The notes under the pieces: generated by a model
Seen by the model: the letters and a program-made list of their open reading frames with translations, nothing else
The model's database searches: none
Told to the model about the DNA's origin: nothing
In this document: positions 1 to 11,345 of the stretch, one piece after another
How the letters are laid out: every line of letters begins with the position of its first letter
Numbering within the stretch: the stretch's first letter is position 1
Position numbers and translations under genes: made by a program
Assembly: GCA_021495925.1 (NCBI GenBank)
Contig: JAKEKT010000072.1
Location: 1-64,000 of the forward strand
DNA: 64,000 bases
Reading direction: 5' to 3'
From: Diplodia intermedia
Lineage: Eukaryota; Ascomycota; Dothideomycetes; Botryosphaeriales; Botryosphaeriaceae

Positions 1-823
1 CCCAGCACAGCACCGCCGCCTCCAGCCGCTCCCTTCGCATCTCCCCGTGAAGCAAGTCAAGTCCAACCCCCACACCCCATGCAGCACCCCCCCCTCCCTC
101 TCTCTCTCTCTTCCTTTGCTTTGGATCACTCGCAACGAATCAACCCCGTGCCTTGTCTTGATCTGGGACGGGTGGCTTTTTCCACCCAACTGGGATGCCG
201 CTGCCCCCACACTCTCGCGTCCCTGATGAGCCGCTCCCCGCCCCCCCGCCCTGTGTCCCACCTTCCCGTTTCCGTTGCTCCACAAGGTCGTTCCCGTACT
301 AAGCGAATGCGCTAACCCTCCCCCCCTTCTCTCAGGATGTGCTGTCCCTCTCTTCGACGAAGCGTCAGGCTTTCCCTCCATCTTTCGAGAGGGGAGCAGT
401 GGTTCCCTCCCCCTGATGGAGGAAAGAGACATTTTTGTCATTTTCCCCTCTGCTGCTCGTGTGTGGCTTAGCGGCATGGGATGCCGAACGGTGAATAGCG
501 AGTGAGATAGCTGATTGATCTTTTGTCTCGTGTGCATTTGCATACGACTTCTGCAAATCGGAATGGGGGCAACAATGAGAAAACACTGGACCGGTTCGAT
601 CAGCGACCATCACGCCTACCCATTTTCATTTCGTCTTTAGTGAAGATTCGATATGTCTATATATCGCCACACACACACGCGCGCGCGAAAGCCATTCCAC
701 GCACCTCCCCACCCCTCCACAGCCGCCGCATCATCTCACAAGACCTGCCTTGCCAGCTCGCCGCAGATGGGGCGGGCGCGGCTCAGTCAGCGGTCAGGGC
801 AATTCATTCCCATTCGGCCATGA
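1..823. other. 5' intergenic stretch, no gene recognised
   Basis: Pyrimidine-rich and C-rich sequence with only short, low-complexity reading frames that carry no recognisable domain. It contains a short alternating CA/CG dinucleotide run at 668-687. It lies downstream of the small secreted protein gene, so part of it is probably 3' UTR of that gene. Nothing else is supported. Confidence 0.5.
668..687. repeat. CA/CG dinucleotide microsatellite
   Basis: Ten alternating pyrimidine-purine steps, CACACACA passing into CGCGCGCG. Simple-sequence tract seen directly. Confidence 0.8.
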
Positions 824-1267
824 TTACATCGGTGGTGGCGCGGCGATCTTGCCTTCCCTGGCTTTCTGGCGCCTCTCGGCCTTCTCCTTGATCTCGACCC
901 GCATCTCCATCATGAGGTCGTCGAACGCGTTTTCGCAATCTTTCTTCCCGCTGCACGTCCGACCGCCCTTTGATTTCTTCTTATCGGCCTCCTCGTGCGC
1001 GCGAATGCACTCTTTGCTCCAGTGGCATAGACGGTGGATTTCTGGGTCCAGGGCGGTGTCTCTGCGGCCGGGTGAAAATCGTTGTGTGTTAGCGCTTTTT
1101 GCTCCGACAAGGGCGCAGGGGAATCCGCTTTGTTTTGTTTACCTGGCTGCGAGATTGGGAAGCATGGTCGGGGGCATGCGGGCGGGAGAGACGGGAGAGG
1201 GGTTGGGGTGGGCGGCGGTGAGGGTGGCCAGGAAGCTGGCGACTGCGAGGGAAATGGAAAGCTTCAT
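824..1267 (-). CDS. small secreted cysteine-containing protein (putative effector-like)
   Basis: Two exons: 1143-1267 and 824-1061, with a GTAAAC...CAG intron of 81 bp; 120 residues. The start is the ATG at 1265-1267, and a TATATA box lies about 65 bp upstream. Residues 1-19 form a clear signal peptide (MKLSIS followed by a hydrophobic core ending TLTAA). The mature part is short, basic and highly charged, with exactly four cysteines at 53, 59, 77 and 83 in a symmetric C-x5-C-x17-C-x5-C pattern, which could form two disulfides. The C-terminal third is Lys/Arg/Glu-rich and predicted helical, ending in a short proline run. No known domain is recognised. Secretion is inferred from the leader; an effector role is only a possibility. 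It runs in the same direction as the downstream-facing PER1-like gene, about 410 bp away. Confidence 0.72.
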
Positions 1268-1329
1268 AGTTGTTGGTGGTTGTTGGCAAAAGTGGTATGG
1301 TGATAGTTGCCTGCGGCGCTGGTGGGGAT

Positions 1330-1339
1330 GGCTTATATA
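1330..1339 (-). promoter_or_regulatory. putative TATA box of the small secreted protein gene
   Basis: On the minus strand the sequence reads GTATATAAGC, a strong TATA match, about 65 bp upstream of the ATG at 1267. Spacing fits a short 5' UTR. Seen in sequence; function inferred. Confidence 0.5.
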
Positions 1340-1378
1340 CTTGTTGGACGAAAAATTGTGTTGACTGTACCAGAGATC

Positions 1379-1400
1379 GGGGGGGGGGGTTTTTTTTTTT
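1379..1400. repeat. adjacent homopolymers G11-T11
   Basis: Eleven G followed directly by eleven T, in the intergenic DNA upstream of the small secreted protein gene. Such tracts are prone to slippage and to sequencing error, so the exact length is doubtful. Confidence 0.8.
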
Positions 1401-1679
1401 CGCTTCACTGGCAACCGCGGTATCAACTAAGACCCTCGTTTCCATCTACGGCTCTGGGTGGACAAATATCTCTCGAAACGCCAGGAAGAACGCGACTGGA
1501 AGTAATTGAAAGGACCTGCAGATGCTTCGGGATGCCCATTCAACCAACGAGTGGGGCCAACAACTGGAGGTAGACGAAGACAAGAGATGAGGACGAGAAA
1601 AAAAAAAGTTGAAGATCCAGCATCCTCCCCAGTCCCACGGTTCCCTCTTCTACGCTCACTGGAAATGCCCACCCAAAGC

Positions 1680-2831
1680 TCACGCCTTCAACCTCGCGCC
1701 GTGCAAGTCCTCCTCGGCGTCCCTGATCAAGAACATGTACCACCAGACAGTCGGCAACACAGTACCAAGGTGCCACAAGCTATGGGCGTCGATGACGCCC
1801 TTCCACGGCGGGAAATCCAGCAGCTCGAGACTCATGGCCATGATGACCCAGGCCACGATCAGGCCGGGCCAGGCGGCCCAGGTGCGCTTGAGGCGGCGGT
1901 AGCGCTCGATGGCGAACCACGACCACAGCAGGTTGTGCACGATGCCGACGGCGACGTTGGCGGCCATGTTGTACGTGTAGTCCCAGCGCCACAGCGTGAG
2001 GTAGGCGACGTGCGCGGCGTACAGCAGCGCACACGTGCCCGTCCACGCGCGGCGGACCGACGGGTAGGGCGCCTCGGGCCGGTCCCAGCGCCAGATGCGG
2101 ATGGGCGTGTAGTACAGCCCGTACAGCACCGAGGCGCCCGCGCCGAAGTAGTCCATCTTCTCCGTGAAGCTAAAGTCGCGCGTGTGGAAGACCATGGACC
2201 ACGTCCAGGCGTTGAGGCCGAAGTAGCCGAAGACGATGTAGTAGCGCCGCAGCGGGTACGTGTCGGGGATGCGCGAGCGGATGGTTGAAATGCCCCAAGC
2301 GTGCGCGAGGTAGTTGAGCAGCGAGAAGAGGACGGAGAAGGGCTCTTGCATGCCCATGAAGCGGTGGAACGGCCACTTGCCGTGGAATTGCAGCACCGGC
2401 GACCGGTATGGCGGATCCCGCGCCAGTCGCTTGTCCGTCACGATGTGCTGGCAGGTGTAGTCGCATTCCGAAGGGCAGTCCCAGAGCAGGAGCCGGTGGC
2501 GGAGGGCTGTATAGGGAGCGTTGCAGTGTCAGATTGGGTTTGCTACGTGCGGTTCAATTGGGGGTGTGCAACGACTGGTGCAATGGGCGGAGACGTACGG
2601 ATGGGCGGTGGCTCCGGCGCATCGCAGTTGGTTTCAGTGCAGACCTGTATGGATAAGACGTGTGAGTAGCTATGCCCAGCTCTACTCGCATGCTGCGAGG
2701 CTCACCTTGACACAGTCCTTGAAGTCGGGCAGACGGTCACCCAGCGAGGCGTGCGCCGTGCCCGCGAGCAGCAGCAGCGCGATGAGGGCTGCGCTGAGGA
2801 GCCATGGCGCGCCGGGAGTTGCTGCTCTCAT
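1680..2831 (-). CDS. PER1: PER1/PGAP3-like GPI-anchor lipid remodelling protein
   Basis: Three exons: 2706-2831, 2599-2644 and 1680-2506; 332 residues. Exon 1 gives a signal peptide (MRAATPG, then a Leu/Ala core). The lumenal N-terminal region is Cys-rich (DCVK, VCTETNC, LWDCPSECDYTCQ), as in the Per1 family. It is followed by GKWPFHRFMGMQEP and then several membrane segments ending near the C-terminus. Per1/PGAP3 is an ER/Golgi multi-spanning protein of the CREST hydrolase superfamily that removes the sn-2 acyl chain of the GPI lipid during anchor remodelling. The family Asp and His residues fall inside the membrane part (for example FNAWTWSMVFHTRD-like and IDAHSLWHLGT segments). Length is typical of the family. 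Identification rests on motif order; introns of 61 and 92 bp have normal GT/AG ends. Confidence 0.88.
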
Positions 2832-3480
2832 GGCTGGCCCATGGAAGTTGAAGCTAGACAAAGCGAGGGACAGCTGGCGGAAAGCGCGGACGGAGGAGAG
2901 GTGACGGTGACGGGGTTGGCTTGGCGGCGGAGACTGGTGCGACAGAAGACTGCCCGATGGGGAAGCTTTCCGCCCGCTTTGCTTGGTCCACCGCCAACTC
3001 CCCGCTACCGTGAAGCCGGCGCCTTTTCTCCCTCGTCTGGTTGGCACTCAGATACTGGCTTGCCTTGTTCTAAAATCCCTCACACACCACCGCGGCTTTC
3101 ACCTTGCTTCGGCCCGCACGCCTGTCCAGAGATCAAGCGCCTGTATTCTTGAGCAATGGCACGCAATGCAGATTTCTTTGATTATTTATCGCTATTCACT
3201 ACAGTCCTACCATCGACTCTTCCCAGACACTTACTAGTGTTGCCCCTGTCCGAGTAGGCTACTTGATTTAGAACGAAAAGGTATCCTGCCGGAGGTTCCA
3301 GTTCAGCACCCAAAAGAAAACCGCAATACAAAGAGGGAATCAAGCTCCGGACGAGTCAACGACCACGGAAGCAACAATGAAACAGCAGCCTCGTTTTCCT
3401 CGCCTGAATTGACAGATACGCCATCAACGCCGACAGAAAGTCGTCACATCGTAACACACTCCGACTCCAACAGCGCTTCT
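2832..3480. other. intergenic DNA between PER1-like and coiled-coil genes
   Basis: About 650 bp upstream of the PER1-like start and downstream of the coiled-coil gene stop. It should hold the PER1 promoter and the 3' UTR of the neighbour. No gene or repeat seen. Confidence 0.5.
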
Positions 3481-5058
3481 TTACGGCCTTTTCGGGCTGC
3501 TGCCCACTCCTCCGATTCCTAGGCCAATGCTAGACTCATTCACGCGGCTCCGTTTCGCCGAGTTGCCAGCCTCACTGTCGTCAACACCGGAAATGCTTCG
3601 CTTTTCTTTCTCTGCCGGCCGTCCTACTCCAGGTTTCTTGACCTGCCCGAACAGTTTCGCTTGGATCGAGTTACCCCTGTTCCCGTGGCTCTGGCTCTGG
3701 CTCTGGTTCTGGCTGGCGTGGGGGGATCCACCCATGGTGTAATGTTGTGGAGTTCGGCGCAACATGCTCGATGCCATCTGACTGGCCTGTGACTCATCGA
3801 TCTCCGTATCCTTGTCCGACTCATTGATGACATTCTCGGTGCTTGAAGCTGTGATGGTTGAGTCAGTGCTCTCCCGGCGACGCGTCTTGGGCACGTTCGC
3901 AGCCGGAGCAGATCGCGGAGCTTGGTTTGTAGGGCGGAAGCTAGGCGGAGTACGAGGAACAGCTACCGTGCTAGGCTGCTGCGATGGTCTGGATCTGCTG
4001 TTAGGTGTGGCTGGCATCGAAGAAAGAGACTGAGCTCCTCGGGTGTGGCTGAAGCGTGCCTTCGGTGCGTGTCCCCTGGTGGGTGTCGTTGGTGCCGTCG
4101 TGGTCTTCTCACTCAACATCTTGTCTGCAAGCAGCAATGCTTCGAACGCTTGCTCGGAGCGGTTCCGGGGGTCGGTTACAGTATGGGCCCGGTTCCGGCT
4201 GCGTGGGGTATTTGGATACCGCGGCGTGCTTGTTATCGACATGGGCGTACCGGTGTCGTATACGTCGCCCAGAATGCCATTCAGATGGTCCCTGTTCTTC
4301 CTGATCCGGCCTCGCAGGCGATCATTCTCCTCGACCAGGCCGGCAATCTCTCCTTCTCTACGCTCGGTCACGCGCTTGGAGTGTTCCAGCATGTCTCTGA
4401 GTTCTTCATTCTCGTTCTGCAGGATCTGGATGTGCCGGCTCATTTCATTCAACAGTGTAGCGTTTGCGGGGCTGACAGTATGCTGCTGCTGCAAGCTCTG
4501 GTGAGGAGATGCGATGTCGTTTCGTCGCCGCTCCTCAGCCTGCTGAAGGACTTCGACCTCACGCTGCGCCATGGCAAGCTCAACGGCCATGCGATTCTGG
4601 GCCTCGACGCTGTCCATGCAGAGCATGTTGTACTGGAGCTTGTGATGGGCTGCGGACGTGCGAGATTCGCGCAGCGCGACCATCATATCTGCCGCCATAT
4701 CGCGCAGCTCCTCAGGCGCCGCGCCATTGATTTGTTCGAGCGTGAAAGACAGCGCAGGCGCGGCTGCCTGGGTGCTGGGCCGCGATGTAGGCGGCGGCGA
4801 CGACAGGACAGGCGTGGGCGGGGTCGGGGTGCGGATCGAAGTCCGGCTAGGCGGAGCAGGCGGAACCTGCGACGAGGGCGGCGGCGTTATGGACGAGGCG
4901 GGAGGGTTGGGCGAAGTGTACTTGTCACGGTCGCTCTTGACGGCGCTGTGGCTCGAGTCGGTTTCCTGCGACGGCATGCGCGGACGCGCGGCGGAGTGCA
5001 GGCGTTCTTCCTGCGACATGGCGAGCAGGTCGTGAGCGGCAGATTCGCGATGGTCCAT
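3481..5058 (-). CDS. Ser/Pro-rich coiled-coil protein, conserved fungal type, function unknown
   Basis: Single exon, 525 residues from the ATG at 5056-5058. An in-frame upstream ATG at 5244 would add 62 residues that look like translated 5' UTR, so I prefer the shorter start. Layout: short acidic N-terminus; Ser/Thr/Pro-rich linker with many TP and SP steps (about 45-125); a helical coiled-coil core (about 135-290, with segments such as LNEMSRHIQILQNENEELRD and GLVEENDRLRGRI); then a long disordered Ser/Thr/Pro-rich tail with repeated TPxxR and RTP sites and a basic C-terminus ending SSPKRP. The pattern suggests a phosphorylated scaffold, perhaps spindle or cytoskeletal, but that is inference; I do not recognise the family. 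It is divergent from the LRR gene across 634 bp. Confidence 0.75.
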   Translation of the reverse strand: MDHRESAAHDLLAMSQEERLHSAARPRMPSQETDSSHSAVKSDRDKYTSPNPPASSITPPPSSQVPPAPPSRTSIRTPTPPTPVLSSPPPTSRPSTQAAAPALSFTLEQINGAAPEELRDMAADMMVALRESRTSAAHHKLQYNMLCMDSVEAQNRMAVELAMAQREVEVLQQAEERRRNDIASPHQSLQQQHTVSPANATLLNEMSRHIQILQNENEELRDMLEHSKRVTERREGEIAGLVEENDRLRGRIRKNRDHLNGILGDVYDTGTPMSITSTPRYPNTPRSRNRAHTVTDPRNRSEQAFEALLLADKMLSEKTTTAPTTPTRGHAPKARFSHTRGAQSLSSMPATPNSRSRPSQQPSTVAVPRTPPSFRPTNQAPRSAPAANVPKTRRRESTDSTITASSTENVINESDKDTEIDESQASQMASSMLRRTPQHYTMGGSPHASQNQSQSQSHGNRGNSIQAKLFGQVKKPGVGRPAEKEKRSISGVDDSEAGNSAKRSRVNESSIGLGIGGVGSSPKRP

Positions 5059-5692
5059 GGTGGTGCGGTCGCAGTAGAAGCTCAGGCAGCTCCAAAGATA
5101 GCCGCGTGCGCGAGCGGTGAGCTGGAGAAGGTGGGCCCGACGCGTGAAGTCGCGGGGCTGGCGTGGGTGATGATCTGGGTAGCAGCGGGAGGCTGGGCGT
5201 TGGACAGGCAACAGACGCGAGGCAAGGAGGCCGTCCCTTGGCAACGACGGGGAGGATCAACGGGTGCCGCGCCGCGACAAGGGTGCAGCAGCAGCAATTG
5301 AGGCCCGGGGAGTGGCGATGCTCGGGGGCAGGCGTTCGCAGAAGGGATGGAGGGGTCCTTTCTTAATGCCTGCGTCTAGCGCAGCAGGTGGAGAGCGGAG
5401 AGGCGGTTGGGTGCTGGCCGGCCACGCTGGCGGCCGGTGGAGGAGCGAGAGCCAGCCATTGGGCGCTGCTCGTCGACAACTAGCGGCACCTAGCTCTCTC
5501 CCGTCGCATGTGCTGGAGCCCCAAAACAACAGCGCGCGTCTCCACAGCCCTGCCACGCCTCAAGCTCGGCTGCCGGCGGTGACGGCGACGGCCCGGCCAG
5601 ACAAGCTCCAGATCCTCCCCGCGCTGTTCTTCACACCGCGCCCGTGCTACCGCCAGCAAACCAGCCCATCCCGCATCGGTCGCCCAACTCCA
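5059..5692. promoter_or_regulatory. bidirectional intergenic promoter region
   Basis: 634 bp between two divergent start codons (coiled-coil gene on minus, LRR gene on plus). GC-rich, no TATA box recognised. Contains open frames that are only by-products of base composition. Promoter role inferred from gene orientation. Confidence 0.45.
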
Positions 5693-8600
5693 ATGGACTC
5701 CTCGTCGAGGCTCCCGCGGCCCTCGGGCATCCCGCGCCCCTCCGGCCTGCCGCGCCCTTCTGGCATACCGAAGCCCTCCACCCTCCCTGTCCCGCAGAGG
5801 CCAGGTCGCGCGTCCGTCAGCCCAGCGCCCTCTGAGCGCTTGCGCACCAGCTCTTCCCTTTCCCTGCGCGCCGTTCCCAGCCCTCGCGCCGCCTCCACGC
5901 CCCGTCCGAGCGTCGGCACCGGCATTCCCGCAAGACCCGCCGCGAAGAAGGACGAGGATGTCTTCAAGAAGCCAATTGGGCGCCCGGCGTCGCGTCAGGC
6001 GCGGTCGCGCATCCAGCGCCCCGCCGTGTCCGCGATCAGCACCACAAATGTAGAGCAGGAAGACGACGTGTTGGGCGACTTGGACGGCTTTCGTACCTCG
6101 TCGAGGCTAAGTCACCGCGACGTTCACAGTGGCGAGTTTGAATTTGGCTTCGACGAGGGGCAGCCCCGCGGTAAGTCCATACCACCCCTTGCGTCGCAGA
6201 TGAGCCTGACACTATTGTAGAGCAGCCCGGAGCCAGGCAGGAAGGTGGATCCACAAAGCGCGAGCCCTCGCTGACCGACCGGACTCTCGAGAGCCTGGGT
6301 CGTATTATGGCTGAGCCGACCTCGCCTACGTCCCGTTCTACCAGCTGGTTTCCAAATCCTACAAGCCCCGGCATGGGCCATCCAGGGCGGCCCGCATCCG
6401 CAATGAGTTCTAGAGCATCGAGGCCTGCTTCGCGTACTGCTGGCACGCTCAGGAGCAGTAGTCAAAGGCCCACTACCCCTACGTTAAGGCCGCCGAGCAG
6501 CATGTCGCGTGCTTCGAGCACCACACGTAGTTCGCAAAATCAGGTACCAGGCTACAGCACTCCAGGTAGACGAAGCGCAAGTGCAGCGCCGAGATCCCCA
6601 GCTGCTAGTACTGATAGTCAGCCAATGTCTCCGGCGGCATTCGAGCAAGATTCCGAATCAGAGGCAAACCTCATGAGCCCTATAGGCCTCAAGAGCCCTG
6701 ATGCCCTTAACAGCCCTCAGTTCGCCGACTCCGCCGATGTTGCAAGCCCCAGCGGGCGGGTGTCGAGAACTCCGTTCGGCTTTAGCAAAAGTGCGATCGG
6801 CAAGCTGCCCAGAACCCGTCCACCAGTCGCAACTAACTTGGGTGATAATCTTCGTTCTCCAATTGAAGCTCCTGAGCCGAAGATAGAGCGAACGTTGCCA
6901 AGCCGGCCGGCTACTTCGGCGAGGAAAGCACCGGCAAAGGCAGAGGCACCCGATCCTTCATCAAACGTTAAAAGCTCTTCCAGTGCATTGAGGGAGCAAA
7001 TAGCAAAGGCAAAGGCAGCACGCAAGAGTGCGCAAACAAAGCCAGCCACGCCGCTCGCGAACGACGTACCCGTTGGAGGAGGGGACTTGGATTCATTTGA
7101 GGATCCCTTCAACCAAATGCCGAAGGGAGGAGAAGCGGTGATTAGGAAGAGAGTCGATACTGCCAGATCAGACGGTCGCCTCAACATTGCAAACATGGGT
7201 CTGAGTGAAATTCCAAAGGAAGTCATGACCATGTACGAGTATAATCCCGATGCAGGAATTGAGTGGTCTGCTTCTGTCGATCTTGTCCGCTTCAATGCTG
7301 CAGACAACGACATTGAGAAACTTCCGGAGGATTTGTTCCCGGACGTTGACCCTGCGGAGGCCGCTGAGGACATGGATGCAGTAGGACCGCAATTTGGCGG
7401 CTTGGAGATGCTCGACCTCCACGGCAACATAATGAAGGAGCTTCCTGTCGGTCTACGGCGATTAGAGGGGCTGACAATCCTGAATTTGGTAAGTTTGAAT
7501 GCTCTGCATTTTTGTAGGAGTAGTTACATTGATCCCCAGCTAGTCGCGAAACCGCCTTCGCAACGATTCCTTCGAAGTGATTTCCCAGATTGGATCTCTG
7601 CGCGAGCTAAGGATAGCCGAAAACGATCTAGAAGGAGATCTTCCCGAGTCGATAAGCGCTCTTATGAACCTTGAAGTTCTGGAGCTTCAGGGCAACAGGA
7701 TTGCTCGTCTCCCAGATGCACTGCGGGGACTCGTCAACCTTCGAGTCCTCAACGTCAACACCAACGGAATGTCGTCTCTTCCGATGGAGGTGCTAGCAGC
7801 CTTACCTCTTGCCGAACTCTTTGCTTCCAAGAATGCTCTCCGAGGAGCATTCTTTCCAGAGACTGTAACGGAAATGCCACGCTTGCAGACTCTCGACCTA
7901 TCTGGCAACGCCCTTACTTCTTTGGGCTCCTCAGCTCTATCCATGCCGGCACTGAAGTCACTGAACCTATCGATCAACCGTATTGAGACGCTGCCGGATT
8001 TGACTGGGTGGACTAGCCTCTTGACTCTGCTAATAGAGGAAAACAAACTATCCGAGTTTCCCACCGGCTTTACGTCGTTGAAAGCACTCAAGCAAGCCAA
8101 CTTTAACGGCAACAACATCTCGAAGCTCGAGCCTGAGATTGGCCAGATGGAAAACCTTGATCTGCTAACACTGGCAGCCAATCCACTGCGGGAGCGCAAA
8201 TTCCTTACTATGAACGCCGAGGATCTGAAGGCAGACCTTAAGAAGCGGCACAATGCGACTGCCGGGGGCGGTGACGGTTCGAACGAGGCGGGCGACGCCG
8301 AAGAGAGTGCCAACGGCATCATCCCCACCAACAGCATGTGGGCCATGAAGCCCAACGGCCTCCTCGACCTCTCCTCCAAACAGCTCGCTGTGCTCCACGA
8401 GAACGAATTCGCGCCCGTCGCCCCCGCCTGCCGCCAGCTCGTCATGCACCACAACTGGTACACGTACATCCCGGACGCCGTCTCGCTCGCGACCAACATC
8501 ACGCTGCTCGACCTCTCCAACAACCGCCTCACCACGACCTTCACCGACGAGGTGTCGCTCCCGGCGCTCCGCGACCTGCGCCTCGCCGCCAACAAGCTCC

Positions 8601-9019
8601 CGTCGCTCGACTTCCTCGTCGCCCACCTCGACGCGCCCAAGCTGCACTCGCTCGACGTCTCGGCCAACCACATCACCGGCACCCTGCCGCCGCTCCGCGC
8701 CCGCTTCCCCCAGCTCACCACCCTGCTCGCCTCGGACAACGGCATCGACGACGTCTCGGCCACCGCCCTCGCCGGCCTCCACGTCGTCGGCCTCGCCAAC
8801 AACAGCATCGCCCGCATCCCCCCCGAGGTCGGCCTGCTGTGGGACGAGGGCCTCAAGAGCCTCGAGATCGAAGGCAACACCTTCCGCGTCCCGACGTATG
8901 CCACCCTGAAGCGCGGCACCGAGGCCGTCATGGCCTGGTTGAGGGACAAGATTCCCGCCGAGGCCCCGCCCCCGCCGCCGAAGGAGGAGGAGGTGGCGTG
9001 GGATGAGGAAACGTTTTAG
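5693..9019 (+). CDS. large leucine-rich repeat protein (LRRC40/Shoc2-type LRRs) with disordered N-terminus
   Basis: Three exons: 5693-6170, 6221-7488 and 7544-9019; 1073 residues. The second intron must end at the TAG at 7541-7543, because only that acceptor keeps the frame and gives the LRR consensus LTILNLSRNRL. Residues 1-50 hold a repeated SRLPRPSGIPRPSGLPRPSG-type basic proline motif, typical of microtubule-binding or SH3-binding linkers. Disordered Ser/Pro-rich sequence runs to about 480. From about 490 to the end there are roughly 18-20 LRRs of the xLxxLxLxxNxLxxLP class. The last segment (KEEEVAWDEETF) is acidic. LRRs of this class bind proteins; animal LRRC40 is the nearest analogue I can name. 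The cellular role is unknown. Codon usage shifts to much higher GC after about 8300, within one continuous frame. Confidence 0.85.
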
Positions 9020-9747
9020 ATTGAGAATGGAGAGGCTCTGCTTCCTCCTACTTTTCTCTCTTTGGATGGACTTGATCGGCAGACGGAGCTGGGTGAGGCA
9101 AAGTCGTTGACGGAGGGAGGGATGGTTTGGGAGGAGCGGGCTCAATTGTTGAAGGGTTTGCATTTGTGTGGATTGGGGGGGGGTTTGATTTTGTGTGCGT
9201 GCATTGGACGATCCTTGTATCATCCTCATTCAAGCGTGTATACTTTTTGGGTCGTTTTTTTCTCTTTCCTTTCCTTTCCCTGTATCCAATTTGCAACTGG
9301 GGGGTTGGTGATGGCGCAATCGTAGTGTAGAATCGCACACAAGATGGGGAAGCAGTATTTGTACAATATATATAGACTTCTTGTATCTTGCAAACGGTTC
9401 GAGCTTGTAAGGTGCGGGGTTTGCCGCTCTATCATGCATGATGACTGTATCACCATGGCTGATTCGCTACAAAATAATCTTCTACACATGCATTTGACAG
9501 TTCGGCTTTTGGTGTAATGTAGAGAAACTACCTCAGCATTGGAGACCGGGTATTCGTCCATCCTGTTAATAAAAAGAGAAATAAGGGCAAGCCCAGTCCA
9601 CCCCGGGAAGAACTCCAATATTCGCCAGTCCCGCCTTTTCGAGATTATGACGCTTTGCATGCATGCAAACGTACTAGGTTGAAACAGATGAACAAGGGCC
9701 GTAGCCTCTGTGTTCCAGTTGGAGGACCTTTCTTCCGTCCCTTTTCT
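9020..9747. other. convergent intergenic region
   Basis: About 730 bp between the stop codons of the LRR gene (+) and the RPC31-like gene (-). AT-richer than its flanks, as expected for 3' UTRs; contains TATATATA-like and AATAAAA-like stretches (near 9368 and 9568) that may serve in 3'-end formation. No gene seen. Confidence 0.5.
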
Positions 9748-10848
9748 TTAGAAGTCGTAATCATCTCCACCACCGCCGCCCTCGTCACCATACTCATCGT
9801 CCTCGCCGTTGTCGAAGTAGTTCTCGGCATTGTAATCGTCGTCGTCGTCTTCGTCCTCCTCGAAATCATCGTCTTGCTCTTCTTCCTCGTGCGGACCTGC
9901 GTCCTCATCCTCATCCTTGTCGAGGTCTTCGTCCTCGTCGCGGCCCAGGCCCTCGCCGTCCTCGCCCTCGAGCTCTTCAAGACGGGTCAGCTTCGTGGAT
10001 AGCGCGATCTTGAGCAGCTTCTGGCGCTTCTTATGGGCGGCGGCTTTGGCGCCGGGCTTGGTCGTCGGATCGTGCGTGGTCGGATCAAGCGTCGTCCAGA
10101 GCTCATTGGGGAAGAAGCGGAGTACTGTTCCGTCGCGAAAAAAAGCACAAGAGCATGTTAGTCACAGAGCGCCTCGAAAAAGCTCCACCGTATCTTAGGC
10201 CTCTTTGGGCGCTGGGCGGGCGTACCATAAGGTCTGGTATCCAGACGCGGGATCTTGCGGCGCTGCTTCTTGTACTTCTGGCCGTAGGTGGGCATGCCTT
10301 CGAAAGGGTCGATCACGACGGCGGATGAGGCGACGGCACCGCGCTTGGTGACGCGCGAGTGGTCGCCGAGCACGGTGTATAGTGGGCCTTCGTGGATGCG
10401 TTCGCGCAGGGCGCGGTAGCGTGCGACGGCGATCTTCTCCTCGCGCCGGGGCGGGGGTGCGATCGGGGGCGGGTTCGGCTGGAAGCGTGTTAGGCGAATG
10501 AGCTCATGCAGTTCCTCGTCGGTATAGGGTTTGCCGCCCCAGAACCAGTGCGACGGAAGGTCCATGGTGAGGGGAGTGAAGAGGGGGCGTGTAGTGGCAT
10601 GGCGCAGCTTAGGTGAAGTAGACGTGGTTGTGTGGAACAGGTGTTGAGGTGCATGAGACCATGGCGAGCGCGTGCCATGCTTGCGCGGGATTGGATCGCA
10701 ACGGAGCTCGACTTACGGGGAAGAGCTCAGAGGGCTTCGTGTCGATCTTGAGCTCAGCATCATATTCCCACGGCACATCCACACCAGCAATCTTTCCGTG
10801 TCCGCCGCCGCTGCGGCTGTGGATGCCGGGCCAGGCTCTGCCAGCCAT
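9748..10848 (-). CDS. RPC31: RNA polymerase III subunit RPC31-like protein
   Basis: Three exons: 10717-10848, 10226-10607 and 9748-10124; 296 residues. Start at ATG 10846-10848 (MAGRAWPG, Gly-rich). Exon 1 ends with the family motif DTKPSELFP. Exon 2 has GPLYTVLGD and DPFEGMPTYGQKYKKQRRK; exon 3 has LRFFPNELWTTLD and then a very acidic tail (runs of D/E and DDY repeats). This motif order and the acidic C-terminus are the signature of Rpc31/RPC32, a subunit of the RPC82-RPC34-RPC31 subcomplex needed for Pol III initiation in the nucleus. The acceptor of exon 2 is an AAG (10608-10610), which is weak but is the only one that keeps frame. Divergent from the HSM3-like gene. Confidence 0.82.
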
Positions 10849-11345
10849 AGTGTGACCAGTTGCGAAGATTTATTCCTGGTGGAGAGAAAGGGTCGGTCGG
10901 AAAGACGTGCTACCGGTCGAGGAACAGGGAAGGACGGGGAGGCGTTGCTGGGAAGGGTCGATTGAAGGTGTCGAGCATGGTCGCAACGATGGAGATGAGT
11001 CGGAAGTACAGCGGCGGGCAAAAAAGGCAGCATGTGAGTCATGAGTAAGCCAGCGGTAGCGTGAGCTGACTCGAGCTTGCGCTGCCCCGCCATACTCGAC
11101 TAGCGCGCGGTCTCGCCTATCCCCGCCATCACAGTCGCACCTGCTCGCAAAGCTCGACACGGTAACGGAGCTGCCCACGTACCGGGACAAGGACGCCGGG
11201 CTTCCGGACGAGCATTCCATGCATCCGCGGCCCCTTCATTAAACCTCACGAGCGCAGCATCCCGAAGCTGCAGACAACACCAGGCTGACGCCGCACCCAC
11301 CTACGCGTCTCCATCGCCTACCTCTACCTACACCCCGGAACAGCA
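10849..11345. promoter_or_regulatory. bidirectional intergenic promoter region
   Basis: 497 bp between divergent start codons of the RPC31-like and HSM3/PSMD5-like genes. GC-rich, no TATA box seen. A shared promoter is inferred from orientation only. Confidence 0.4.

Noticed and set aside
1379..1400. G11-T11 tract as a regulatory element
   Set aside because: Homopolymers of this kind are common sequencing or slippage artefacts; nothing else supports a function.
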